Positions 52,730 to 61,677 of a stretch of 64,000 bases of DNA are shown here, one piece after another. The stretch is from assembly GCA_947313855.1 (NCBI GenBank), contig CAMZNS010000010.1, positions 14,249 through 78,248 on the forward strand. The letters run 5' to 3'. The stretch is from an uncultured Deferribacteraceae bacterium. GTDB taxonomy: Bacteria > Chrysiogenota > Deferribacteres > CAMZNJ01. The translations under genes were made by a program, and so were the position numbers. Position 1 is the first letter of the stretch; the number at the start of each line of letters is the position of its first letter. Below the pieces are notes generated by a model. That model did no database searches and was not told where the DNA came from. It worked only from the letters and a program-made list of their open reading frames with translations.

Positions 52730-53410
52730 ATGAATACTACAATCACACAAATAGGTATGTTGCTCTGTGCAATACTCCTTTTCAGCGTTGCGAGTGTTGC
52801 CACTTCGGCACCAGAGGATACCGGCACAGCTAGTAATAAGGTTGCGGAAGACACAAATATCGCCCTTGGGTTCGGTGTCCACGCTGACCATGGGTTTTAC
52901 ACCAGCACCAACGATGAATTATCCAGCCTAGGACTACTCAGCTCCCTTTACCTAACGGCGGGGTTGAGCAAAATTTACAAAGAGCAACATGAGCTGAGTG
53001 CCTACCTAGGCTACCAATTAACAGCTCTAGAATCATACTACGGCGACAGTAGGGCTGATGCGAATCGCCCCGATGGTGCAACAGGGTATCTTAACGGTGT
53101 GGGCGTTGAAGGGTACTACACCTTCCGACCATACAAATACCTAACAGCAGGAGGGTTCGCAACACTTTACGCCTCCACAGGGCAGGATTGTAGCGAAGAG
53201 AGTCGCACGTCATGCAGTGTCGCCAAAGCAAACAAAATCGACATAGGCTTGACACTAGGAACCAACATCGGCGAAAGCTTCAACCCCTACATGTATGTGG
53301 GCTACTCGCAAATGAACTTCCGACTCAAGCCGTACGAATCAACAAGGATGGGCATAGGCATCAAAGGACGTATCACAAATACACGTCTGTTTGGTGCTGA
53401 CGCAGGATAG
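52730..53410 (+). CDS. Outer-membrane beta-barrel protein, tandem family member 4
   Basis: Signal peptide GMLLCAILLFSVASVATS, mature APED. 226 aa. Cysteines 154 and 162 bracket the shortest loop (7 residues), then SVAKANKIDIG. FNPYMYVGYSQMNFRLKPYE shows close kinship to members 1 and 3. ATG at 52730 follows GGAGGGGG; the longer frame from 52664 begins inside the terminator outflow and is rejected. Confidence 0.85.
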   Translation: MNTTITQIGMLLCAILLFSVASVATSAPEDTGTASNKVAEDTNIALGFGVHADHGFYTSTNDELSSLGLLSSLYLTAGLSKIYKEQHELSAYLGYQLTALESYYGDSRADANRPDGATGYLNGVGVEGYYTFRPYKYLTAGGFATLYASTGQDCSEESRTSCSVAKANKIDIGLTLGTNIGESFNPYMYVGYSQMNFRLKPYESTRMGIGIKGRITNTRLFGADAG

Positions 53411-53448
53411 TGCTACACATTTTACCATATAATAATTTGTACCCCCCC

Positions 53449-53477
53449 TTGAAAATATATTCTCTTTATGTTATGAT
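53449..53477 (+). promoter_or_regulatory. Promoter of barrel family member 5
   Basis: TTGAAA (53449-53454), 17-base spacer, TATGAT (53472-53477). Leader of about 23 bases to ATG 53507 with GGGAG Shine-Dalgarno. Confidence 0.65.
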
Positions 53478-53506
53478 TATTTCAGCTTTAATGCGGGAGT
53501 GTATTT

Positions 53507-54247
53507 ATGGCGAATAATGCGAGTACGATAAAGGTGGGTCGTAAATATATCGTTCTATCAGGGCTGGTCTTGCTAATATTAAGTACAGTTCTCTTTTCAA
53601 CCATTGCGGTCGCAGCCCCCAACATTACTCCCCCTGCAGATAAAAGCGGTGCTGTTAGTGTTCCCTACGACGAAAACCCTACAACAGGTGCTGTTACGAG
53701 TCTTTCGTTTAGTGCCTCCTTAGAGGTTCCCGTGTTTGGTCGCTCTAACTATGCCGACGCCTATGGCTTATTTACTAGATACCCCGCCGTAGGCTTTACA
53801 GCTGGGTTCTCCACCCTTGTGAACCCCCATCACGAATTTCGATACAGTGTCGGTTTTAAGCGTGCTTTCCCCATAACCGTGATAGATAAAATTATTGAAT
53901 ACCCCCAACTCATGACTTTTATGTCGTACAACAGTGTGGGGTTAGAGGGTAGTTACTACTATCGACCTGTACGTTGGTTTGGCATAGGACCTACTGCTAA
54001 AACTTATGTTGTGTTGGACAGAAAACCGAAGGGAATTGGTTTGCTCACAGGGACTAGGATCATGCAAGAAACAGAAGAGCTCTCCAATGCGATACCTATC
54101 GTTAGCGATATCGGTGGACAGGTACGGTACTACACCAAGGGTCGTCATTCGTTGTATGCGTCGTTCCTGCTTTCCAATTACTACAAGGGTAGCGATTCGT
54201 GGTTCTACACCCATGTTTATTCAATAGGCGTAATTGTTGATTTGTAA
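53507..54247 (+). CDS. Outer-membrane beta-barrel protein, tandem family member 5 (no cysteines)
   Basis: Longer signal peptide (IVLSGLVLLILSTVLFSTIA, mature APNIT). 246 aa. Same overall strand pattern but the cysteine pair is missing; the matching loop reads GIGLLTGTRIMQETEELSN. The C-terminus ends IGVIVDL. It has its own promoter. Most diverged of the five. Confidence 0.8.
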   Translation: MANNASTIKVGRKYIVLSGLVLLILSTVLFSTIAVAAPNITPPADKSGAVSVPYDENPTTGAVTSLSFSASLEVPVFGRSNYADAYGLFTRYPAVGFTAGFSTLVNPHHEFRYSVGFKRAFPITVIDKIIEYPQLMTFMSYNSVGLEGSYYYRPVRWFGIGPTAKTYVVLDRKPKGIGLLTGTRIMQETEELSNAIPIVSDIGGQVRYYTKGRHSLYASFLLSNYYKGSDSWFYTHVYSIGVIVDL

Positions 54248-54249
54248 CC

Positions 54250-54530
54250 GACGGAGGTGCTGACGGTCGTGTTGGCGGTGCTGACGGTCGTGTTGGCGGT
54301 GGCGACGGTGGTGTTGGCGGTGGCGCTGGTCGTGTCCGCGGTGCTTTCGGTCGGGGTGGCGGTGGTTTCGGTCGTGTTGGCGGTGGCGACGGTCGTGTTG
54401 GCGGTGCTGACGGTCGTGTTGGCGGTGGCGATGGTCGTGTTGGCGGTGGCGATGGTCGTGTTGGCGGTGGCGATGGTCGTGTTGGCGGTGGCGATGGTCG
54501 TGTTGGCGGTGGCGATGGCGGTGCAGTTCG
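54250..54530. repeat. 18-21-bp minisatellite GTTGGCGGTGGCGATGGTCGT
   Basis: About fourteen units, the last five nearly identical at 21 bp, earlier ones 18 bp or diverged. It starts right after the stop of barrel gene 5 and fills the convergent gap to the protease gene. The minus strand is C-rich. Open frames on both strands result from the composition. Confidence 0.96.
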
Positions 54531-54604
54531 GTGGCGATGGCTGACTTTTGGGCGACGGGGCGACGGCGTTCCTGCTTGGCGGTGACAACTCGACTGCTAA
54601 TCCC

Positions 54605-55183
54605 CTATGGCAGTTTCTCAATCAACATGGTGTGTTGCGGGCGTAACCAGCCCTTGTTGTCAATGGTTTTCTCGAAGTGGAACTCTTTGCGACACATGGG
54701 TGTGTTGTCGTATGAGTCGTAGAAGTGGTAGCAGCACTCCTGCACGTATTTAAGGATTGTCCAGTGTTCAAACCTGCTTTTATACTGCAGTAGCACAACA
54801 TGGTTGTCGCTTTTGGCAATATGTTTCTCCATAATCTCAAACAGATCCTCTTTCTCCCCTTTAAAAGTGTCTAGGTATGTGATTTTCATGTTTGTTTGCT
54901 GTTCGTCGGGCAGTTTGTATCTACTGTAGTGTTCCACCAAGAACTTCATCTGCTCGTAGGTTATGCCATCGATAAACAGCTCCTCCATCCATCCTTCGCG
55001 TGTGTAAAACTGTTTTAGCATGTCTAGTAGTAGTATGTTTGAGTCTTTGAATTTGATACCGTAAAGCAGTCGCACAAGGTTGAGGACGGTGTAAACGCCA
55101 CACAACATGTTGTCACCTTGGGAGAGTGGATTGACCTTGTGGCTTTGGATATTGGCGTCGTCTAGTGTAAATATACTGCTCAC
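54605..55183 (-). CDS. Papain-like cysteine protease candidate
   Basis: 192 aa, no signal peptide. Residues are arranged as in clan CA peptidases: Gln22, then Cys28 six residues later in QGDNMLCGVYTVLN, His140 in FEHWTILKY and Asp156 in YHFYDSYDN. The order Cys-His-Asp excludes the Ulp1/C48 order. No family name can be given by eye. GTG start at 55183 with GAGGAACAGA upstream. A divergent neighbour of glyQ; both flanks are housekeeping or repeats. Could be a modified-peptide processing enzyme or a secreted effector; neither is shown. Confidence 0.6.
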   Translation of the reverse strand: MSSIFTLDDANIQSHKVNPLSQGDNMLCGVYTVLNLVRLLYGIKFKDSNILLLDMLKQFYTREGWMEELFIDGITYEQMKFLVEHYSRYKLPDEQQTNMKITYLDTFKGEKEDLFEIMEKHIAKSDNHVVLLQYKSRFEHWTILKYVQECCYHFYDSYDNTPMCRKEFHFEKTIDNKGWLRPQHTMLIEKLP

Positions 55184-55245
55184 TCTGTTCCTCGTTCTTC
55201 TGTTGTCACAATTTTATTTTGGTGCAAAACTTTCCCAATTGTATC

Positions 55246-55263
55246 ATACTATTCCCATAGTAT
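55246..55263. promoter_or_regulatory. Inverted repeat ATACTAT-TCCC-ATAGTAT
   Basis: Perfect 7-bp arms, 4-base spacer, overlapping the proposed -10 of the protease gene; position fits a repressor site. Confidence 0.5.
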
Positions 55264-55285
55264 CCACAGATTTATTGTGTAACAA
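55257..55285 (-). promoter_or_regulatory. Candidate promoter of the protease gene
   Basis: Minus strand TTGTTA (55285-55280), 17 bases, TACTAT (55262-55257). Leader about 70 bases to the GTG start. Confidence 0.45.
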
Positions 55286-55414
55286 AGCTTGTGTTTAGTT
55301 GGTAGATTTTGTTTGTCAAAGGGTATATAATTGTGTAGTATTTAGTATTATGAATATGTTGCGTAGTGGGTAGTCATTGTTCACTAATCATTTTTGCAAC
55401 ACTAGAGGTTTGCT

Positions 55415-56260
55415 ATGTTATTCCAAGATATTATCATGAATCTGCAACGCTACTGGGCGGATAGGGGGTGCATCGTTACATCTGGCTTGGATATTGAAGT
55501 TGGTGCTGGTACGTTTAACCCCACAACATTCCTCCGATCATTGGGTGGCAAGCCGTTTAGTGCTGCCTATGTTGAGCCTAGCCGACGCCCAACTGATGGA
55601 CGTTACGGGCAAAACCCCAACAGACTCCAACAACACCATCAGTTCCAAGTTTTTCTCAAACCGTCACCCGATGATATTGTTGACATCTACCTAGGATCCT
55701 TGGAAATGCTAGGTATCAGGAGTTCTGAGCACGATATCCGCTTTGTGGAAGACAACTGGGAATCCCCCACCTTAGGTGCGTGGGGTTTAGGTTGGGAGGT
55801 CTGGCTGGACGGCATGGAGATTACACAGTTTACCTACTTTCAACAGGTCGGCGGTATCGCCATGGAGATGGTTCCGGGTGAGATAACATACGGCTTGGAG
55901 CGAATAGCCATGCACCTGCAAGGGGTGGACAGCGTGTACGACCTCAAATGGAACGATAACATATCGTACGGCGATGTGTTTTTGCAAAACGAAGTTCAGC
56001 TGTCGAAATACAACTTCGAACATGCCGACGTTGCAATGCTCTTCGGGTTGTTCGACACCTACCAACACGAATGCCATGCCCTTGTAGAGGCGAGCCTTCC
56101 CATACCGGCTTACGAATACTGTCTCAAGGCGAATCATGTGTTTAACTTGCTGGATGCACGTTCGGCTATTTCGGTGAACGAGCGGGCTGCGTATATCGGT
56201 CGCATTCGCAAGATGTCTGCTGGTTGTGCCTCTTTGTACCTTGAGGAGCTTGCGTCGTAA
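55415..56260 (+). CDS. glyQ: Glycyl-tRNA synthetase alpha subunit
   Basis: Class II alpha2beta2-type enzyme, catalytic subunit. [20 protein letters not shown], then [49 protein letters not shown] and [19 protein letters not shown] are all canonical. 281 aa. The beta subunit gene glyS, often adjacent, is not next and not in the window. TATAAT at 55326 may belong to its promoter. Confidence 0.96.
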   Translation: MLFQDIIMNLQRYWADRGCIVTSGLDIEVGAGTFNPTTFLRSLGGKPFSAAYVEPSRRPTDGRYGQNPNRLQQHHQFQVFLKPSPDDIVDIYLGSLEMLGIRSSEHDIRFVEDNWESPTLGAWGLGWEVWLDGMEITQFTYFQQVGGIAMEMVPGEITYGLERIAMHLQGVDSVYDLKWNDNISYGDVFLQNEVQLSKYNFEHADVAMLFGLFDTYQHECHALVEASLPIPAYEYCLKANHVFNLLDARSAISVNERAAYIGRIRKMSAGCASLYLEELAS

Positions 56261-56311
56261 TGTTCCGGCTATTTAGCTGTATTGGATTAATTAAGGGTTG
56301 CGGAGAATATT

Positions 56312-57355
56312 ATGATAGCTGAGAGTAAAGCGTTTAGGTTTTTGGGTTTGAGCAAGTTTTTTGTAGTGTCACTTCTTGCAACAAATCTTGGGTTGTTTTA
56401 TGTTTTCATCAAATATATTGCCCCGAGTTATAATATATTAGTTAATGTTTACATGCAGTTTTTTGCTTTGGGTATTATTGCTGCTTACGTTATGGTATTG
56501 GTAAGCGTTGTTCGCCCCTTGTATTTCCCTTTTTCTCAGGGGATGATGGCGTTGTTTTTTACGTTGACCATGATGCTGTTTGCACTACTCATGGGTGCAC
56601 AGTTCTGTCTTGTTGACGGGCTCAATTTCATGGCAAAGATTTCAGGTGGCAGGTTGCCTTATTTGGCACCGATTGTACTTCTGTTTATTTCGGTTGTTGT
56701 GCTTGCTGTTGCTTATGAGGTGTCTGAACATCGTGGTTGGTTGCGTTTGAAGTCTGCGATAACGATAATTGCGTTTGTGCCGTTTATTTACATTGCGTCT
56801 AAGAGTTTGTACCTTTATTATTCCTCCCTTTACTACTCCGAGCTATGGGTTTACATCCCCTACTATGTTGGTGTTGGCGTTGTGAGTCTTCTGTCTTGGC
56901 TTAGTTTTGCTTTGTTATTTGCGTCGCCTCGTTTTGCATTGGGTCGTTTTCAGTCTAAGGTGCAGAGCTCCACACCTGTGCGGCTGCTTTACATATTGCT
57001 AGGGTTGTACTCCCTTGTTTTAGCGTTGTTTCAGTTTACGCCATTTAGTGTCATATTCCTTTTGGCGGCGATATTTTTTGTGTACATCTACTTGCGTCCT
57101 ATGGGTTTGGGTTCCGAGTATTCCAGTAAGGATGCCGAGAGTCGTTCAAGAGAGTTTTGGTCAGCGTTGTTGCGTCTTTATGTAGTAAACTCTGCTACCT
57201 TGACGCTTTACATCGCCCTTAACATGTTTGTATTCTATTCCGTATTTGAATACACGTTGCCTCTGTTTGTCGAGAATATGATTATCATGGGGATTCTGAT
57301 GATAATCGTAGTACCGCTTTTCCCCTTAGCGTTGCGAATGTTCCGTAGTTTGTAG
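56312..57355 (+). CDS. Polytopic membrane protein of unknown function
   Basis: 347 aa with about nine predicted TMs and short loops; few charged residues. No conserved motif recognised. The second TM pair contains AQFCLVDGLNFMAKISGG. Lies where glyS would be expected, but bears no resemblance to it. ATG with GCGGAG upstream. Possibly in one transcript with glyQ and nth. Confidence 0.65.
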   Translation: MIAESKAFRFLGLSKFFVVSLLATNLGLFYVFIKYIAPSYNILVNVYMQFFALGIIAAYVMVLVSVVRPLYFPFSQGMMALFFTLTMMLFALLMGAQFCLVDGLNFMAKISGGRLPYLAPIVLLFISVVVLAVAYEVSEHRGWLRLKSAITIIAFVPFIYIASKSLYLYYSSLYYSELWVYIPYYVGVGVVSLLSWLSFALLFASPRFALGRFQSKVQSSTPVRLLYILLGLYSLVLALFQFTPFSVIFLLAAIFFVYIYLRPMGLGSEYSSKDAESRSREFWSALLRLYVVNSATLTLYIALNMFVFYSVFEYTLPLFVENMIIMGILMIIVVPLFPLALRMFRSL

Positions 57356-57373
57356 GATTGTTAGGTTTCCCTG

Positions 57374-58027
57374 ATGGCAACAAAAACAACAGCAGTAAGG
57401 ATGACCAAACCGAGGCGTGTGTCCATGGTGTTGCCGTATTTGGAGGCGAGGTACGGCGATGTTGAGTGTGCACTTCTCCACGATTCACCGTTTCAGTTGC
57501 TGATTGCGACCGTGTTGTCGGCACAGTGTCGTGATGAGCGAGTTAATATTGTTGCGCGTGAGTTGTTTGCACAGTATGGCACAGCGTGGGAGCTGGCAAA
57601 CGCCGATCTGAGCCATGTTGCTGGCATCCTAAAATCTTTGGGACTGTACAAAACCAAGTCCAAAAATATCATCGCCCTGTCGACTATTCTTTGCGAAAAA
57701 CACAACGGCACACCACCCAACAACATGACCGACCTTGTGGCTCTCCCCGGAGTTGGTCGCAAAACAGCTAACGTTCTCCTTGGCGAGTGTTTCGAGGTTG
57801 AAGGCGTTGTTGTTGATACCCACGTAAATCGTATCACCAACAGGCTAGGGCTCACAACATCCAACAACCCCGTTGTCATCGAAAAAGAGCTCATGAAACT
57901 GCTCCCAAAAAACGAGTGGCGGAACTTTACCCATCGAACCATATATTTTGGTCGTGAAGTATGCATCGCACGCAAACCGAATTGCCACGACTGCGGTCTG
58001 CAGTCCATCTGCACCTACAAGCCTTAA
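57374..58027 (+). CDS. nth: Endonuclease III
   Basis: DNA glycosylase/AP lyase for oxidised pyrimidines. Helix-hairpin-helix LPGVGRKTANVLLGE with the catalytic Lys, catalytic Asp in VVDTHVNRITNRLGL, and the 4Fe-4S ligands C-x6-C-x2-C-x5-C at the C-terminus (CIARKPNCHDCGLQSIC). 217 aa. 18 bases after the membrane protein. Confidence 0.96.
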   Translation: MATKTTAVRMTKPRRVSMVLPYLEARYGDVECALLHDSPFQLLIATVLSAQCRDERVNIVARELFAQYGTAWELANADLSHVAGILKSLGLYKTKSKNIIALSTILCEKHNGTPPNNMTDLVALPGVGRKTANVLLGECFEVEGVVVDTHVNRITNRLGLTTSNNPVVIEKELMKLLPKNEWRNFTHRTIYFGREVCIARKPNCHDCGLQSICTYKP

Positions 58028-58110
58028 TAATAGTGTTGTAGTAGTAATGCTACTGTGCTACACTGGTGCAATATGTTGGTGTTGGGGTAAACTACCACGG
58101 AGGCATAGGG

Positions 58111-59568
58111 ATGGCAATGAAGTGGAGCAGGCTCTTGGAAGGCAAAACATTGGTCTCCAAACAGGACAACAAATCTGAAAATAACCCCATACGTACAATT
58201 TTTGAGCGTGACTACGACCGACTCATCTACTCCACAGCATTCCGACGACTAGGACGAAAAACACAGGTGCACCCCCTATCCGAAAACGACCATGTACATA
58301 ACCGACTATCACACACTCTGGAAACAACAACCGTAGGACGATCTCTAGGACGTATCCTTGTACAGAAATTACGCGAAGAGGACAACAGCAAGAAACTAGA
58401 CACTTACGACAACAACGCCTTGGATAATATCCCAAACATTATGGTTGCGGCATGCCTTGCCCACGATATGGGTAACCCACCATTCGGACACAGCGGCGAA
58501 GACATACTCAGCAAACACATGTTTCACGGCAAAAAAAGATACCCCGATCTATTCGAAAAACTGTCTGATGACGAAAATATCGATATCACTCGCTTTGAAG
58601 GGAACGCACAAACATTCCGAATACTCACAAAACTAGAAATATACGGGAAAGAGGGTGGACTAAAACTAAGCATGCCAACACTCGCAACAACCATCAAATA
58701 CCCGTGGGGACTACCTGATGCTCCCGAAGGCAAAAATAAATTCAACTACTACCAATCTGAAAAAACAGAATTCGAAACCCTAGTGGAAAAACTAGGACTC
58801 AAAACTGAAGCAGGGAAGGCGTGTCGCCACCCCCTATCATACCTACTCGAAGCCGCAGACGATATCTGCTACCTAATCATGGACTTCGAAGACGCACTAG
58901 ACATGAACATTATCAGTGAAGCCAACTTCTACAAAGAGCTCGAACCACTATGCAAAAAACTAGGACTAGAAGGGGAGTGTGGGGACAAAAAAAATAGCAA
59001 TAGCAACGTCAACAACGTCAACAACGTCAACAACGTCAACAACGAAGCTAATGGCGATGACGAAAAAAAGATTTCACCTGGGAAGGTCAGGGGACAACTA
59101 ATCAACAAACTAACACACAGAGCTGTGGACATATTCATGGCAAACTACGACAACATTATGGCAGGTAGGTTCAAAGGGGCGTTGCTTAACTGGGCGGGGA
59201 ACAACAATATCCCATCAATCAAAGAGGAACTGGATAGTATTCGTTGGTTCTTCAGCGAAAACGTCTACGACACCGGTCGAAATATGAGTATTGATATCGG
59301 TGCATACCAAGTGCTGGGCGATCTGGTGGACTACTCACTCAAACGACTCGACAACCATGTGCAAGCCCTGAAAAGTGAGGCGAATACTATCCCCGATTTT
59401 GACAGAAAACTGACGAAAGTTATGGGGATAGAAAGTATTCAGAATACCATCGAAAAATATGACGATAGCCACTACGAAGCCCTGCGTATGGTGCTGGACT
59501 ACATCTCCGGAATGACAGACAACTTCTCGGTGAATATGCGAAAAACAGTTCGAGGGCACAACCTATGA
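58111..59568 (+). CDS. dgt: Deoxyguanosinetriphosphate triphosphohydrolase
   Basis: HD-domain dNTPase. YDRLIYSTAFRRLGRKTQV, then metal ligands RLSHTLE, AHDMGNPPFGHSGED and the later DDICYLIMDFED. ATG at 58111 follows GGAGGCATAGGG; the frame upstream has no signal. 485 aa. An in-frame run NNV x4 (9-bp unit) plus NSNSN sits in a surface loop around residues 290-310. The rrf2 gene overlaps its stop by 4 bases. Confidence 0.93.
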   Translation: MAMKWSRLLEGKTLVSKQDNKSENNPIRTIFERDYDRLIYSTAFRRLGRKTQVHPLSENDHVHNRLSHTLETTTVGRSLGRILVQKLREEDNSKKLDTYDNNALDNIPNIMVAACLAHDMGNPPFGHSGEDILSKHMFHGKKRYPDLFEKLSDDENIDITRFEGNAQTFRILTKLEIYGKEGGLKLSMPTLATTIKYPWGLPDAPEGKNKFNYYQSEKTEFETLVEKLGLKTEAGKACRHPLSYLLEAADDICYLIMDFEDALDMNIISEANFYKELEPLCKKLGLEGECGDKKNSNSNVNNVNNVNNVNNEANGDDEKKISPGKVRGQLINKLTHRAVDIFMANYDNIMAGRFKGALLNWAGNNNIPSIKEELDSIRWFFSENVYDTGRNMSIDIGAYQVLGDLVDYSLKRLDNHVQALKSEANTIPDFDRKLTKVMGIESIQNTIEKYDDSHYEALRMVLDYISGMTDNFSVNMRKTVRGHNL

Positions 59569-59999
59569 AAATAACCAAAGCCTCCGACTATGCCATCAAA
59601 GCACTGGCATACATGTCGCAAGACCCGAAAGCAAAATACCTAAGACACAGGCTCGCTAAAGATTGCGATATCCCCGACTACTTTCTCGCACGAATATTGC
59701 AAGGACTCGCCAAGGCAGGATTACTGCAGTCCGAAAGGGGGGCACACGGCGGCTTCTTCCTGCTAAGATCCCCCGGTGAGATAACACTCTTAGACGTAAT
59801 AGTTGCCGTTGATGGGAACATTAGCCTCCTAGACTGTACCGGTGCTGATGGGTGCAAAAGCATGGGCAACTGTGTGGCGGCATCTGCTTGGATGGACATA
59901 CAGAGTGGATTCGAAGCCTTGCTCAGCTCCAAAACCGTGGAGTCTATTGCGGAAGGGTTCTGCTTCAACATCAGTAACGACGATAACACCGACAACTGA
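59565..59999 (+). CDS. Rrf2-family Fe-S regulator, IscR-like
   Basis: Winged-helix DNA binding (MKITKASDYAIKALAYMSQ, DYFLARILQGLAKAGLLQS, RGAHGGFFL), then three cysteines C91-x5-C97-x5-C103, the spacing that binds 2Fe-2S in IscR. 144 aa. Its ATG overlaps the dgt stop (ATGA), so translation is coupled. No isc or suf genes are in view. Confidence 0.9.
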   Translation: MKITKASDYAIKALAYMSQDPKAKYLRHRLAKDCDIPDYFLARILQGLAKAGLLQSERGAHGGFFLLRSPGEITLLDVIVAVDGNISLLDCTGADGCKSMGNCVAASAWMDIQSGFEALLSSKTVESIAEGFCFNISNDDNTDN

Positions 60000-60006
60000 T
60001 AGGGGG

Positions 60007-60190
60007 GTGTGCCCCGAGCACGCTCACACACGCCCCGAGCACGCTCACACACGCCCGAGCACGCTCACACACGCCCGAGCACGCTCACACACGCCCGAGC
60101 ACGCTCACACACGCCCGAGCACGCTCACACGCCCCGAGCACGCTCACACGCCCGAGCACGCTCACACACGCCCGAGCACGCTCACACGCC
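60007..60190. repeat. 18-20-bp minisatellite GCCCGAGCACGCTCACACAC
   Basis: About nine units between the convergent rrf2 and murD genes, running into the last codons of murD. C-rich on the + strand. Some units lack the second AC (18 bp). Confidence 0.96.
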
Positions 60191-61669
60191 CCTGAGGGCT
60201 TCAGCAACATACTCCCTGAACCGATTGCCACGATCTTCGAACGATTGAAACTCATCAAAGCTCGGCGAACCGGGGCTCATCAACACATAAATAACACTGT
60301 CGTCAGGTTCGGTGTTAGAGCCGTCATCGTTTCGCTCCTTCCCGTCATTGTCAGCATTTCGCAATACTGTTTGTGCTTCGTCAAGGGCATGTTGTATGCT
60401 TTTCTGCACCCCTTCACGCAGGGTTTTGCATGGTGTTGAGGTAATATGTTTTTCCGGCGTTACTAGCCTATTGATGCGGTATGCTTCTTCGCCAAAGGAG
60501 TAGATTGCGATTGCATGTTTGTTGATGGCATCTAGTGCGGTTTCGTAGTTTGTGCGTCTGTGTTGTCCGCCAATGAGCAGTATGATGTTTGGGTTGTCGT
60601 TAGTATTTGTGAGACTTGCGAGGGCGGTGACAACAGATTGTGCGTTTGTGCTTTTGGAGTCGTTGACGAATATAATTTTGCAGCCGTTAGTTTTGTTATT
60701 GTTGTGTGTGATATGGTGGGTGTGGCATGGCTCCATTCTGTGTGGTAGTGGCGGGATATTTTCGACAATGTGCGTAATGGAGTTGGATTTTAGTGTTTTG
60801 AGGTAGTTGGGTACAACTGTGCTGATGGTGAATAGGGCGTAGTGTAGGTTTATGAGGTTGTGGTTCCCCATGAAGTTGAATCGGTTGTTGAGGAAGTGTA
60901 GTCCATTGACGTAGGTGTAGTTGTTTCCGAAGTAGACTTTGTGTTTTGCTGGTATAACTTTGTCGAGGTGTTTTTGGATGGTGTTATTGGTGTCCACGTT
61001 GCTTGTGGGGTGTTGTTGTAGTAGTGTTTTCACCGTGTTGACGTATTCGTGGTTGATTATCAACGTACCATTCTCTTTGAGGTGTCCCACGCCCATGGCT
61101 TTGGAGAGGTAGTACTGTTCGGCAGTGGTGTAGCGTTCTTGGTGTGTATGGGCGAGGTTGAGGATGATGAATGCGTCTAGGAGTAGCTCTTTCATGATAT
61201 CGATTTGGAAGCTGGAGAGTTCGAGTACGAGGATTTCGGCGTTGGGGTTGTCGTAGAGGGTGTCCCCTAGTGTGTTGCCGATGTTGCCACATGCGTGTAC
61301 GTTGGCACCGAGTTGTTTGAGGAGGCTTGTGAGCATTGTTGCGGTGGTGGTTTTGCCGCTGCTCCCTGTGATGGCGATGATTAGTGGTTTGTGGCTTTTT
61401 TGTTTGTTTAGGATGTACCTTTGGCACAGGTCGAGTTCGTTTGTGATGTGTGGCAGTGTTGTGTCGGGGTAGTTGGTCATTGTTTTCGGGTTTAGCCCTG
61501 GTGAGACGACTGTTAGGGTGTTGCCATGGTCTTGGTTTCGGTAGCTGTTGAGTGGTTTTGCGTTTGGGGTATTGTCGTCGTAGATGTGAAACTGAGTGTA
61601 GCCGTTTTGTGATAGGATTCGTTTGGCCGTGTTGCCACTTTTGCCCATGCCTAGAATAATTGCTTTCAT
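60182..61669 (-). CDS. murD: UDP-N-acetylmuramoyl-L-alanine--D-glutamate ligase
   Basis: Adds D-Glu to UDP-MurNAc-Ala. N-terminal KAIILGMGKSGNTAKR, P-loop TGSSGKTTTATML, LELSSFQID, NDSKSTNAQSV, LLIGGQHRRTNY and LMSPGSPSFDEFQSFEDRG. 495 aa, about 40 longer than usual, with Asn/Thr-rich loops (NTNDNPN, NADNDGKERNDDG). ATG at 61669; 8 bases after mraY. The end of the gene borders the minisatellite. Confidence 0.94.
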   Translation of the reverse strand: MKAIILGMGKSGNTAKRILSQNGYTQFHIYDDNTPNAKPLNSYRNQDHGNTLTVVSPGLNPKTMTNYPDTTLPHITNELDLCQRYILNKQKSHKPLIIAITGSSGKTTTATMLTSLLKQLGANVHACGNIGNTLGDTLYDNPNAEILVLELSSFQIDIMKELLLDAFIILNLAHTHQERYTTAEQYYLSKAMGVGHLKENGTLIINHEYVNTVKTLLQQHPTSNVDTNNTIQKHLDKVIPAKHKVYFGNNYTYVNGLHFLNNRFNFMGNHNLINLHYALFTISTVVPNYLKTLKSNSITHIVENIPPLPHRMEPCHTHHITHNNNKTNGCKIIFVNDSKSTNAQSVVTALASLTNTNDNPNIILLIGGQHRRTNYETALDAINKHAIAIYSFGEEAYRINRLVTPEKHITSTPCKTLREGVQKSIQHALDEAQTVLRNADNDGKERNDDGSNTEPDDSVIYVLMSPGSPSFDEFQSFEDRGNRFREYVAEALRGV

Positions 61670-61677
61670 GTTAAATA

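Noticed and set aside
54217-54621. Frame encoding TANTTIA repeats on the minus strand and AVAMVVL repeats on the plus strand
   Set aside because: Both strands are open over the same 21-bp minisatellite, overlapping the ends of two convergent genes; no start signal.
54605-55183. Ulp1/C48-type SUMO-like protease
   Set aside because: HW and YDS motifs look similar, but the Cys is N-terminal to the His and Asp, opposite to C48.
60009-60248. His/Ala/Arg-rich frames over the 60-kb array
   Set aside because: Composition effect of the 18-20-bp repeat; overlaps murD.
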